Below, piece after piece: positions 33,277 to 41,159 of a stretch of 64,000 nt of DNA. The notes under the pieces are model-generated. The model did no database searches. It was not told the origin of the DNA and was given only the letters and a program-made list of their open reading frames with translations. The position numbers and the translations under genes were made by a program. Every line of letters begins with the position of its first letter. Position 1 is the stretch's first letter. The stretch is from Mesorhizobium sp. Root102 (GTDB lineage: Bacteria > Pseudomonadota > Alphaproteobacteria > Rhizobiales > Rhizobiaceae), in the NCBI RefSeq assembly GCF_001425625.1, contig NZ_LMCP01000045.1, forward strand, positions 255,263 to 319,262, given 5' to 3'.

Positions 33277-35688
33277 ATGGCCAAAGTATCCAAGGCACCC
33301 AGCGACGGCGTCTTCGCAGTTCTCCCGCTGCGCGACATCGTGGTGTTCCCGCACATGATCGTTCCGCTCTTCGTCGGGCGTGAGAAGTCGATCAAGGCGC
33401 TGGAAGAGGTGATGGGTCAGGAAAAGCAGATTTTGCTTGCCACCCAGATGAACGCCGCCGACGACGATCCCGAGCCCGATGCCATCTTTGACATCGGCAC
33501 GCTCGCCAACGTGCTGCAATTGCTGAAGCTGCCCGACGGCACCGTCAAGGTTCTGGTCGAGGGCGCCTCGCGCGCGAAAATCGTCTCGTTCACCGATCGT
33601 CCCGACTTCCATGAGGCCCGCGCCACAGCGTTGGTCGAGCCGGAAGAGGAAGAGGTCGAGGTCGAGGCGCTGGCTCGTTCGGTCGTCACCGACTTCGAGA
33701 ACTACGTCAAGCTGAACAAGAAGATCTCGCCCGAAGTGGTGGGTGCCGCCAGCCAGATCGACGACTATTCCAAGCTCGCCGACACTGTTGCCTCGCATCT
33801 CGCCATCAAGATCCCCGAGAAGCAGGAGATGCTGGCCACGCTCTCGGTCAAGGAGCGGCTGGAAAAGGCGATGGGCTTCATGGAAGCCGAAATCTCCGTT
33901 CTGCAGGTGGAGAAGCGCATCCGTTCGCGCGTCAAGCGCCAGATGGAGAAGACGCAGCGCGAATACTACCTCAACGAGCAGATGAAGGCGATCCAGAAGG
34001 AGCTCGGCGAGGGCGAGGACGGCCGCGACGAAGCCGCCGAGATCGAGGCGCGCATCAAGAAGACCAAGCTCTCCAAGGAAGCCCGCGAAAAAGCGGAAGC
34101 CGAGTTGAAGAAGCTCAGGACGATGTCGCCGATGTCGGCTGAATCGACGGTCGTGCGCAACTATCTCGACTGGATCCTGTCGATCCCGTGGGGCAAGAAC
34201 TCCAAGGTCAAGCAGGACCTGGCTTTCGCGCAGAACGTGCTCGACACCGATCATTTCGGTCTCGACAAGGTTAAGGAGCGCATCGTCGAGTATCTCGCCG
34301 TGCAAAGCCGCCAGAAGAAGCTGAAGGGGCCGATCCTGTGCCTCGTCGGACCTCCGGGCGTCGGCAAGACCTCGCTCGGCAAGTCGATCGCCAAGGCGAC
34401 TGGACGTGAGTTCATCCGCATGGCGCTGGGCGGTGTGCGTGACGAGGCCGAGATCCGTGGGCACCGCCGCACCTATATTGGCTCGATGCCCGGCAAGGTC
34501 ATCCAGTCGATGAAGAAGGCTAAGAAGTCCAACCCGCTCTTCCTGCTCGACGAGATCGACAAGATGGGCCAGGACTTCCGTGGTGATCCGTCGTCGGCGT
34601 TGCTCGAGGTGCTCGATCCCGAACAGAACTCGACGTTCATGGACCACTACCTCGAGGTCGAATACGATCTGTCGAGCGTGATGTTCGTGACGACGGCGAA
34701 TACGCTGAACATCCCGGCGCCCTTGATGGACCGCATGGAGATCATCCGTATCGCCGGCTACACCGAAGACGAGAAGATCGAGATCGCCAAGCGGCACCTG
34801 ATGCCGAAGGTGATCCGCGATCATGCGCTGCAGCCGAAGGAGTTTTCCGTCGGTGAGGACGCGATCCGCGCCATCGTTCAGACCTACACCCGTGAAGCGG
34901 GCGTCAGGAGCCTGGAGCGCGAGCTGATGAAGCTCGGGCGCAAGGCGGTGACCGAGATCCTGAAGACGAAGAAGAAGACGGTGAACATCACGGCGGCGAA
35001 CCTCGCCGACTACCTCGGTGTTGAGCGCTTCCGCTTCGGTCAGGTCGAGGCTGACGATCAGGTCGGTGTTGTTACAGGTCTTGCCTGGACGGAAGTTGGC
35101 GGCGAGCTGCTGACGGTCGAAGGCGTCATGATGCCCGGCAAGGGCCGCATGACGGTGACCGGCAATCTGCGCGACGTGATGAAGGAATCGATTTCGGCGG
35201 CGGCCTCCTATGTCCGCTCGCGCGCCGTCGATTTCGGCATCGAGCCGCCGCTGTTCGACAAGCGCGACATCCACGTGCACTTGCCGGAAGGCGCCACGCC
35301 GAAGGACGGCCCGTCCGCAGGTGCTGCCATGGCGACAGCCATTGTGTCGGTACTAACGGGTATTCCGGTCCGGGCAGATGTGGCGATGACTGGCGAGATA
35401 ACGCTTCGCGGCCGCATCTTGCCGATCGGTGGGCTCAAGGAGAAGCTGCTTGCCGCACTGCGCGGCGGCATCAAGAAGGTGCTGATCCCGGAAGACAATG
35501 CCAAGGATCTGGCGGAGATTCCGGACAACGTGAAGAACGGCATGGAGATCATTCCGGTCTCACGGGTCGGTGAGGTGTTGCGCCACGCGCTGGTGCGTAT
35601 GCCGGAGCCGATCGAATGGGTCGAACCGGTCAATCCGCCGGCCGCGACAGACACTGCCGACGACGCTGGAAAGTCGCTTGCGCATTAA
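33277..35688 (+). CDS. lon: ATP-dependent protease La
   Basis: The 803-residue Lon protease has the N-terminal substrate-recognition domain (VLPLRDIVVFPHMIVPLFVG), a long coiled-coil stretch near residues 190-300 (QREYYLNEQMKAIQKELGEG), and an AAA+ module with Walker A GPPGVGKTSLGKSIA near 354 and Walker B FLLDEIDKM near 418. The C-terminal protease domain has the catalytic serine in KDGPSAGAAMATAI near 678 and the lysine near 720. It degrades misfolded and regulatory proteins in the cytoplasm. The ATG at 33277 has AAAGG 7 bases upstream, and the frame's five earlier codons are probably untranslated. Confidence 0.98.
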   Translation: MAKVSKAPSDGVFAVLPLRDIVVFPHMIVPLFVGREKSIKALEEVMGQEKQILLATQMNAADDDPEPDAIFDIGTLANVLQLLKLPDGTVKVLVEGASRAKIVSFTDRPDFHEARATALVEPEEEEVEVEALARSVVTDFENYVKLNKKISPEVVGAASQIDDYSKLADTVASHLAIKIPEKQEMLATLSVKERLEKAMGFMEAEISVLQVEKRIRSRVKRQMEKTQREYYLNEQMKAIQKELGEGEDGRDEAAEIEARIKKTKLSKEAREKAEAELKKLRTMSPMSAESTVVRNYLDWILSIPWGKNSKVKQDLAFAQNVLDTDHFGLDKVKERIVEYLAVQSRQKKLKGPILCLVGPPGVGKTSLGKSIAKATGREFIRMALGGVRDEAEIRGHRRTYIGSMPGKVIQSMKKAKKSNPLFLLDEIDKMGQDFRGDPSSALLEVLDPEQNSTFMDHYLEVEYDLSSVMFVTTANTLNIPAPLMDRMEIIRIAGYTEDEKIEIAKRHLMPKVIRDHALQPKEFSVGEDAIRAIVQTYTREAGVRSLERELMKLGRKAVTEILKTKKKTVNITAANLADYLGVERFRFGQVEADDQVGVVTGLAWTEVGGELLTVEGVMMPGKGRMTVTGNLRDVMKESISAAASYVRSRAVDFGIEPPLFDKRDIHVHLPEGATPKDGPSAGAAMATAIVSVLTGIPVRADVAMTGEITLRGRILPIGGLKEKLLAALRGGIKKVLIPEDNAKDLAEIPDNVKNGMEIIPVSRVGEVLRHALVRMPEPIEWVEPVNPPAATDTADDAGKSLAH

Positions 35689-35695
35689 GCGTCGC

Positions 35696-35784
35696 GCGTC
35701 CACTTGGACGCAATGAACGCTCTAACGCCTTGGACTTGCGCATGGTCTTTTCCGAAAACCGGCTACGGTTTTCGGGGCCATGCG
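35696..35784. repeat. two palindromes downstream of lon (RIME-like layout)
   Basis: GCGTCCA-CT-TGGACGC (35696-35711) is followed by a larger palindrome (35739-35784) framed by CGCATGG and CCATGCG, with inner TCCGAAAACCGG / CGGTTTTCGGG arms around CTA. The two-palindrome design and size resemble the 104-base repeats at 3460 and 38855, but the sequences differ. It may belong to another sub-family or serve as an mRNA 3' stabiliser. Confidence 0.6.
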
Positions 35785-35816
35785 TTGGTTTTCGCCAAGG
35801 TTGCAGTGCACAAACA

Positions 35817-35845
35817 GAGAGCCGGGCCTAGCGCCCGGCTTTTTC
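35817..35845 (+). terminator. Rho-independent terminator downstream of lon
   Basis: GCCGGGC and GCCCGGC arms around a short CTAGC loop are followed by TTTTT. It separates lon from the HU gene. Confidence 0.8.
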
Positions 35846-35984
35846 ATGTGAAAAACCCAGCATTTCCGGGCTTTTTCCGCCTTTTTTCTGCCTTTTCGAC
35901 TTGGTTGCGGGAACGCTTCTTTCTAAAGTCCCTTTCCTGCCGGATGAGTCGATAGTTCCGGTGTTCTCATGGAAGGGAATTTTT

Positions 35985-36257
35985 ATGAACAAGAACGAAC
36001 TGGTGTCCGCTGTCGCCGACGCCGCGAGCATTTCGAAGGGTGACGCGCAGTCGGCGGTCGATGCGGTATTTTCCGTGATCACCGGCGAACTGAAGAAGGG
36101 CGGCGATGTCCGGCTTGTCGGCTTTGGCAATTTCACCGTGTCAAAGCGTGCGGCGTCGACCGGCCGCAATCCTCAGACCGGCGCCGAAGTGAAGATTCCG
36201 GCACGCACCGTGCCGAAGTTCTCGGCTGGCAAGGGCCTCAAGGACGCAGTCAACTAA
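35985..36257 (+). CDS. hup: HU family DNA-binding protein
   Basis: The 90-residue nucleoid protein matches HU along its whole length: MNKNELVSAVADAASISKGD, FSVITGELKKGGDVRLVGFG, and the DNA-binding arm GRNPQTGAEVKIPA with the proline that intercalates in DNA, ending GKGLKDAVN. It bends DNA as a dimer. The ATG at 35985 has GGAAGGG 7-8 bases upstream. Position after lon is the usual alphaproteobacterial arrangement. Its own terminator follows. Confidence 0.97.
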   Translation: MNKNELVSAVADAASISKGDAQSAVDAVFSVITGELKKGGDVRLVGFGNFTVSKRAASTGRNPQTGAEVKIPARTVPKFSAGKGLKDAVN

Positions 36258-36282
36258 ACGCCTTTTTCTTTTCAGGGACCAG

Positions 36283-36306
36283 AAAAGCCGGGCTTGCCCG
36301 GCTTTT
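36283..36306 (+). terminator. Rho-independent terminator of the HU gene
   Basis: AAAAGCCGGGC and GCCCGGCTTTT form a perfect hairpin with a short TT loop, 25 bases after the stop codon. The A/T flanks make it potentially bidirectional, serving also the convergent aldo/keto reductase gene. Confidence 0.9.
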
Positions 36307-36343
36307 CATTTTTGTGTCCGACGCCGACGCGATGGCGGTCGAG

Positions 36344-37366
36344 TTATGCGGTCGGCGCTTCAGGGTGCATAAGGCCCTCCTTCTTGAGATCGGCCCAAAG
36401 CGCCGCGGGCAGTTTCGCATCGAGCAGCGAGCGGTTGCTCTCGACTTCGCTCGGCCGCTGGCCGCCGGGGATCACCGAGACGACCGACGGATGCAGCAAT
36501 GGGAATTGTAGGGCGGCCTCGATCAGTCGCACGCCATGGCGCTTGCAGACGCTCTCGATGCCGGCGACGCGGTCGAGGATGTCCTTTGGTGCTTCGGAGT
36601 AGTTGTAGTAGGCGCCCGGCTTCGGCCCTGTTGCGAGGATGCCGGAGTTGTAGGGTCCGCCCAGAACGATGCCGATGCCGCGTGCCTGGCAGAGCGGCAG
36701 GAAGGACGTCAGCGCCTCCTGTTCCAGCAGCGTATAGCGTCCGGCCAGCAGGAACAGGTCGAAGTCGCCGCGCTCGGCCAGCGTCTGCGCAACCTGCCAC
36801 TCATTGATGCCGCCACCGAACGCCTTGATCACGCCTTGGTCGCGGAGCGAGAGCAAGCCGTAGTAGCCGGAGCGCATGAACTCCTCGATGCGCTGGTCGG
36901 ACGCTTCCTTGCTGCCATGGGTGAAGATGTCAACATCATGCACGAAGAGGATGTCGATACGGTCGACGCCGAGGCGCTCGAGCGAGGCTTCAAACGAGCG
37001 CATGACGCCGTCATAGCTGTAGTCGTACACCTCGCGGCGCGATGGCGTGCCGAAGAACTTGCCGATGCCCGTGCGCTCTTCCGGCGGGCAGGCCCGCATG
37101 ATGCGGCCGACCTTGCTCGACAGCACATAGTCGTCGCGCTTCTTGCCGCGCAGGAACGGGTTGAGCCGCGTTTCCGACAGGCCAAGCCCGTAGAGCGGCG
37201 CGGTGTCGTAGTAGCGGCAGCCGGTCGCCCAGGCGGCCTCCAGCGTGGCATTGGCGTCCTCGTCCGAGACGGCACGATAGAGGTTGCCAAGCGGCGCCGT
37301 GCCGAAGCCGAGTTCGGTGAAACTGATACCGCCATTGCCGATGCGGTCGAAATGCCGTGTCTTCAT
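36344..37366 (-). CDS. aldo/keto reductase of the D-threo-aldose / L-fucose dehydrogenase type
   Basis: The 340-residue enzyme has the catalytic aspartate and tyrosine in YYDTAPLYGLGLSE near residue 48, the lysine in VLSSKVGR near 77 and the histidine in ILFVHDVD near 135. Length, GTAPLGNLYRAV near the N-terminus and FGGGINEW match the family with L-fucose dehydrogenase, D-threo-aldose 1-dehydrogenase and pyridoxal 4-dehydrogenase, which oxidise the anomeric carbon or aldehyde with NAD(P). A FucU-type mutarotase 7 kb away supports a role in aldose oxidation. The start at 37366 follows GGCAGGAT; a longer frame reaches 37450. It is divergent from the SIS gene. Confidence 0.88.
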   Translation of the reverse strand: MKTRHFDRIGNGGISFTELGFGTAPLGNLYRAVSDEDANATLEAAWATGCRYYDTAPLYGLGLSETRLNPFLRGKKRDDYVLSSKVGRIMRACPPEERTGIGKFFGTPSRREVYDYSYDGVMRSFEASLERLGVDRIDILFVHDVDIFTHGSKEASDQRIEEFMRSGYYGLLSLRDQGVIKAFGGGINEWQVAQTLAERGDFDLFLLAGRYTLLEQEALTSFLPLCQARGIGIVLGGPYNSGILATGPKPGAYYNYSEAPKDILDRVAGIESVCKRHGVRLIEAALQFPLLHPSVVSVIPGGQRPSEVESNRSLLDAKLPAALWADLKKEGLMHPEAPTA

Positions 37367-37541
37367 ATCCTGCCGTTTGCCTCGCTTGATTTGTCTCACA
37401 TACACTATCATGCCTGTGATCAGGCAAAAGCATCGCGGAGCGTTGGACACGCATTTTCGCGGTTGCTAGCATGAGCAAAATCAAGCTGTTCGTGGCAGCA
37501 AGAGCGGCAAATCCCAGGGTGATTTTCATGGCAGGGTTGCG

Positions 37542-38108
37542 GTGAGCGACAAGAGCAAAAACCTGTTCGAGACGGCGCTTGACGAGCTCGGCGGCGTGCT
37601 GGCGCGGGTCGACGAGAGCCGGATCGACGCCGCCTGCAAGAGGCTGGCCGGCGCCAGGCAGATCGTCGTCTATGGCTGCGGCCGCGAGGCCCTGCAGGTC
37701 AAGGGTTTTGCCATGCGGCTCTACCATTTGGGCCTGCCGGTCGCCGTGGTCGGCGACATGACCACGCCGCCCTTGGGACCGGGGGATGTCTTCCTGGCCA
37801 GCTCCGGGCCGGGAGAAACCTCGACCGTGCTGACCCTCATGCAGGTCGCGCACGACGCCGGCGCGACCAACCTGCTGCTGACGGCCCAGGCCGAAAGCAG
37901 TGCGGCAAAGCGCGCCGATTTCACGCTGTTCATCCCCGCGCAGACCATGGCCAACGATCAGGGGGCGCAGAAGACGTCGGTCCTGCCGATGGGCTCGGTG
38001 TTCGAAGGCGCGCTGTTCCTGCTGTTCGAAGTGATGGTGCTGAAGCTCAAGGATTTGATCGGCGCGTCGCCGGAAGCGATGCGCGCCCGCCACACCAACA
38101 TGGAATAG
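37542..38108 (+). CDS. SIS domain protein, 6-phospho-3-hexuloisomerase-like
   Basis: The 188-residue protein is a single sugar-isomerase fold. IVVYGCGREALQVKGFAMRL near residue 43 and VFLASSGPGETSTVLTLMQ near 83 are the sugar-phosphate binding loops, the latter carrying the S-G-x-G-E-T pattern. Length and layout fit HxlB-like 6-phospho-3-hexuloisomerases and related regulators. There is no DNA-binding domain. It starts at GTG after AGGG and ends 3 bases before the creatininase-family gene, so both act together. No HxlA (3-hexulose-6-phosphate synthase) is nearby, so a formaldehyde role is unlikely and the true substrate is open. Confidence 0.85.
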   Translation: MSDKSKNLFETALDELGGVLARVDESRIDAACKRLAGARQIVVYGCGREALQVKGFAMRLYHLGLPVAVVGDMTTPPLGPGDVFLASSGPGETSTVLTLMQVAHDAGATNLLLTAQAESSAAKRADFTLFIPAQTMANDQGAQKTSVLPMGSVFEGALFLLFEVMVLKLKDLIGASPEAMRARHTNME

Positions 38109-38111
38109 ATC

Positions 38112-38855
38112 ATGCGCTACGAATTGATGCTGCCGCACCAGATCCGCAAGGCGATCGCCAAGAACTGGCCGGTCGCACTGCCGCTTGGAGTGCTCGAATA
38201 CCACGGCGAGCACATGGCCGTCGGCATGGACACGCTGGCCGTCGTCAAGGCTCTGGAGCTGTTCGAAAAGGAGAAGGACGTCGTCATCTTGCCGCCTTTC
38301 TACTATGGGGCGGCCAGCTACGCGGTAGCGCCGCCGGAAGGCAGCGGCTCGGTGCAGGTCGGCGGCAATGCGCTGGCGGCGTTCGGCGAGGAGCTGTTCT
38401 ACAGCCTGCTGCGCATCGGATTTCGCAACATCCACGCAATCATCCACCACCAAACCGAGAATTTCGCCGCCGGCATGCCGACCGATCTGGCGTTCAAGAC
38501 CGCCGGTCGCCAGGCGATCTTCCGCTTTCTCGAGAAGGAACGCGGCGAGGGTTGGTGGGGCTCTCAGACGATGGCCGACTACTATTCGGGACACGCTGCG
38601 GGTGAAAATTTCTTCAATTGGGTGCAGGTGCATCCGCTGATGTCGGCTGACATGAACGGCAGGTACCCGTTCGATCATGCCGGCATTGGCGAGACCTCGC
38701 TGATGCTGGCGCTATGTCCCGAAGCGGTGGATGCCACGCACTTCGAAGACAACAAGAGCTGGTATACGGCGAGCGCCAAGGATGCATCGGCGGAACTCGG
38801 GCAAAAGGGTGTGGCCATGATCATGGATCACCTGCGCACGATCCTGAGGGGCTAA
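38112..38855 (+). CDS. creatininase family metal-dependent hydrolase (possibly IolN-like)
   Basis: The 247-residue protein has the family's metal ligands: E and H in LGVLEYHGEHMAVGMDTLA near residue 27 (with the following aspartate), H in IHAIIHHQTENFAAG near 115, and a glutamate-rich end in HAGIGETSLML. Creatininase-family members open cyclic amides or lactone-like rings. The 3-dehydro-scyllo-inosose hydrolase IolN of inositol and L-glucose pathways is in this family at a similar length, so polyol catabolism is my preferred idea, given the neighbouring sugar genes. No direct proof is visible. The stop codon is the first part of the 104-base repeat that follows. Confidence 0.85.
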   Translation: MRYELMLPHQIRKAIAKNWPVALPLGVLEYHGEHMAVGMDTLAVVKALELFEKEKDVVILPPFYYGAASYAVAPPEGSGSVQVGGNALAAFGEELFYSLLRIGFRNIHAIIHHQTENFAAGMPTDLAFKTAGRQAIFRFLEKERGEGWWGSQTMADYYSGHAAGENFFNWVQVHPLMSADMNGRYPFDHAGIGETSLMLALCPEAVDATHFEDNKSWYTASAKDASAELGQKGVAMIMDHLRTILRG

Positions 38856-38958
38856 TGCATGTCGCCCAAAAGTGACCTCGGTTTTGGGAGAACGACATGC
38901 ATCAAAACAAAGACCTAAAGCGGGTCGTCTGAATCCATTCAGACGCGACACGCTTTAG
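38855..38958. repeat. RIME-like composite palindromic repeat, copy 2
   Basis: This has the same 104-base length and two-palindrome design as copy 1 at 3460-3563, with 8 substitutions, some of them paired so that stems are kept. It begins on the last base of the upstream TAA stop, so it forms the 3' end of the SIS-creatininase transcript. Confidence 0.88.
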
Positions 38959-39005
38959 CGCGGTTCTTTCCCGCTCCCCTTCCGGGAGAAGGAAGGCTGG
39001 CCCTG

Positions 39006-39923
39006 CTACTTCACCGCTCCCGCGGTCATGCCCATGATCAGATAGCGTTCGAGCGCGATGCCGATGACGGCGAGAGGCGCGATGGCAGCAGTCGCGAGCG
39101 CTGCCATCGACCACCAGTTGATGCCTTGCGAGCCGGTCTGGCTCGCCACCATGACCGGGATGGTCTTGGCGTCGGTCGAGGTCAGAAGGGCGGCGAAGAA
39201 ATACTCGTTCCAGCACAGCACCATCGCCAGGATGAAGGCGGCGACCATGCCAGGCAGCGCGATCGGCATGACGATGCGGAAGAAGGCGCCCCAGATCGAC
39301 AATCCGTCGACGAGCGCGGCTTCCTCGAGCTCGACCGGGATCGAGTTGAACTGGTCGCGCATGATCCAGATGACGATCGGCAGCACCATCAGCGTGTAGA
39401 GCAGGATCAGCCCAACGCGCGTGTCGAGCAGGCCGACTTCGCGGTAGAGCACCAGGAAGGGCAGCGCCAGCACCACCGGCGGCAGTATCAGCTGCGACAG
39501 GAAGAAGAACGAGATGTCTTCGTTCTTGAACCAGGCGAAATGGTAGCGGTAGCGGGTGAGCCCGTAGGCGGCGAGGCTGCCGATGACGATGGCGAGGCTC
39601 GATGCGCCGACCGAGGTGATCACCGAATTCATGAAGCGCTTGAGGAACTCCTCGCGCACCGTCGAGGTCTGGAAGATCGAGTCCGGCGACAGGCCGAGTG
39701 AGCGCCAGCCCTTCCAGTCCGGCTGGAAGTCGACGAAGGGGATGAGATGGCCCTGGGTAACGTCAACCGCGGTCTTGAACGAGGTCGTGATCGTCCAATA
39801 AATCGGGAACAGGCAGATGAATGCCCAGAAGGCCAGCGCCCCATAGATGAAGACGCGGCTGGCGAGGAAGCTCGCCGGCGAGCGGATTTCCGAGGCGACA
39901 TATTCGGTGGTCTGAACGCTCAT
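39006..39923 (-). CDS. carbohydrate ABC transporter permease, MalG type
   Basis: The 305-residue protein has six membrane helices and the cytoplasmic EAA loop EAALVDGLSIWGAFFRIVMP near residue 208, which docks to the ATPase at 43114. A periplasmic segment of about 60 residues follows the first helix (FVDFQPDWKGWRSLG), as in MalG-like CUT1 permeases. It is last of the minus-strand trio solute-binding protein, MalF-type permease, MalG-type permease. The sugar is unknown; the setting suggests an aldose or polyol. Confidence 0.94.
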   Translation of the reverse strand: MSVQTTEYVASEIRSPASFLASRVFIYGALAFWAFICLFPIYWTITTSFKTAVDVTQGHLIPFVDFQPDWKGWRSLGLSPDSIFQTSTVREEFLKRFMNSVITSVGASSLAIVIGSLAAYGLTRYRYHFAWFKNEDISFFFLSQLILPPVVLALPFLVLYREVGLLDTRVGLILLYTLMVLPIVIWIMRDQFNSIPVELEEAALVDGLSIWGAFFRIVMPIALPGMVAAFILAMVLCWNEYFFAALLTSTDAKTIPVMVASQTGSQGINWWSMAALATAAIAPLAVIGIALERYLIMGMTAGAVK

Positions 39924-39948
39924 CTTGGCTCAATTCACCCATCTTGCT

Positions 39949-41070
39949 TCAATTAACGTTGCGCACGAAGCGGTTGGCAAATTTCAACAGCCACGTGACG
40001 AACACGACGATGATCACCAGATAGGCCATCGCCAGCATGGTTCCGTAGCCGACATTCGAGCGGTCGCGATATTCGCGGTAGATGAAGCTTGACACGGAAT
40101 CGGTGGCACCGCCCGGACCGCCCGAGGTCACTGTGATAATGATGTCGGCAAGCTTCAGCTTGAAGATGATGCGCAGGATCACCGCCGTCACCGATACCGG
40201 CAGCATCAGCGGGAAGGTGACCTGCCAGAAGGTCTGCCACGCATTGGCGCCGTCGACGCGTGCGGCTTCGAGCACCTCGCGCGACATCGCCTGCAGCCCG
40301 GCCAGCAGCATGATCATCATGAACGGAATGAACGTCCAGGCGTCCAGCACCATGATCGCGATGCGCGCGGTGATGGGATCGCTGAAGAAGGCTGGATTCT
40401 CCCAGCCGAGATGTCGTGCCAGCGTTGCGGCCGGTCCAAAGCGGTATTCCATCAGCGACTTGCCGATCATCCACGACACCGCGACGGGCGACAGCATCAG
40501 CGGCATCAGGAAGACGACGCGGAAGAATTTTCGCGCCCGGATCTGGGCGTTGAGCAACAGCGCCAGGCCGAAGGCGATCACATATTCGACCGCCACCGCC
40601 AGCACATAGAGCACCATGTTGAACAGCGCGTTGCGGTAGTAGGGATCGCCCAGCATCTGCCAGAAATTGTCGAGCCCGTTGAACCTGCGGCCGCTGAAGG
40701 AACTGAGATTCCAGTCGGTCAGCGCGATGTAGAAACCAAACAGTGTCGGGAAGATCACCATGGCGATAGTGAACAGCAGCGCCGGCAGCAGGAACAGGGC
40801 GCGCTGGCCGTCCTCGCCGCGCGTCAGCACCTGGCCGATGCCGAGCGCCACGCCCCACAACACATAGGCATAGACGACGGGGCGCCAGGTCTCGAAGCCG
40901 ATCGTATCGGCGCTGCCCTTGTAGAGGATTTCCAGCGCGATCATGGACAGCAGGCCGAGCGTCGCAACGGACATCAGCGCCCAGCCGAGCCGTTTGCGGC
41001 CTGGAGAAATCAGATCGGAAGGGCCGGCATCTGCCGGCCACTGGTTTGCGGTCGAAGTCTGGTCAGCCAC
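39949..41070 (-). CDS. carbohydrate ABC transporter permease, MalF type
   Basis: The 373-residue protein has about eight membrane helices, including two extra N-terminal ones ahead of the CUT1 core. The EAA loop EAARVDGANAWQTFWQVTFP near residue 265 contacts the ATPase, and FGFYIALTDWNLSSFSGRRF is the typical post-helix periplasmic element. I placed the start at GTG 41070 (ADQTSTANQW); a TTG nine codons earlier is possible. It pairs with the MalG-type permease 25 bases downstream. Confidence 0.92.
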   Translation of the reverse strand: MADQTSTANQWPADAGPSDLISPGRKRLGWALMSVATLGLLSMIALEILYKGSADTIGFETWRPVVYAYVLWGVALGIGQVLTRGEDGQRALFLLPALLFTIAMVIFPTLFGFYIALTDWNLSSFSGRRFNGLDNFWQMLGDPYYRNALFNMVLYVLAVAVEYVIAFGLALLLNAQIRARKFFRVVFLMPLMLSPVAVSWMIGKSLMEYRFGPAATLARHLGWENPAFFSDPITARIAIMVLDAWTFIPFMMIMLLAGLQAMSREVLEAARVDGANAWQTFWQVTFPLMLPVSVTAVILRIIFKLKLADIIITVTSGGPGGATDSVSSFIYREYRDRSNVGYGTMLAMAYLVIIVVFVTWLLKFANRFVRNVN

Positions 41071-41159
41071 AAATCTCGCCCGTTTGAAGGCTCTCAAGGA
41101 GCCGGAGCCGGTCTAAAGTGGTCCGGCGTTGCCGCCGGACCACGGTTCATAGGGCCAGC

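Noticed and set aside
33187..35280. 697-codon open frame antisense to lon
   Set aside because: The frame mirrors lon codons, shows no domain and has no start signal. The same applies to long antisense frames at 636-1847, 41118-42857 and 43084-44700.
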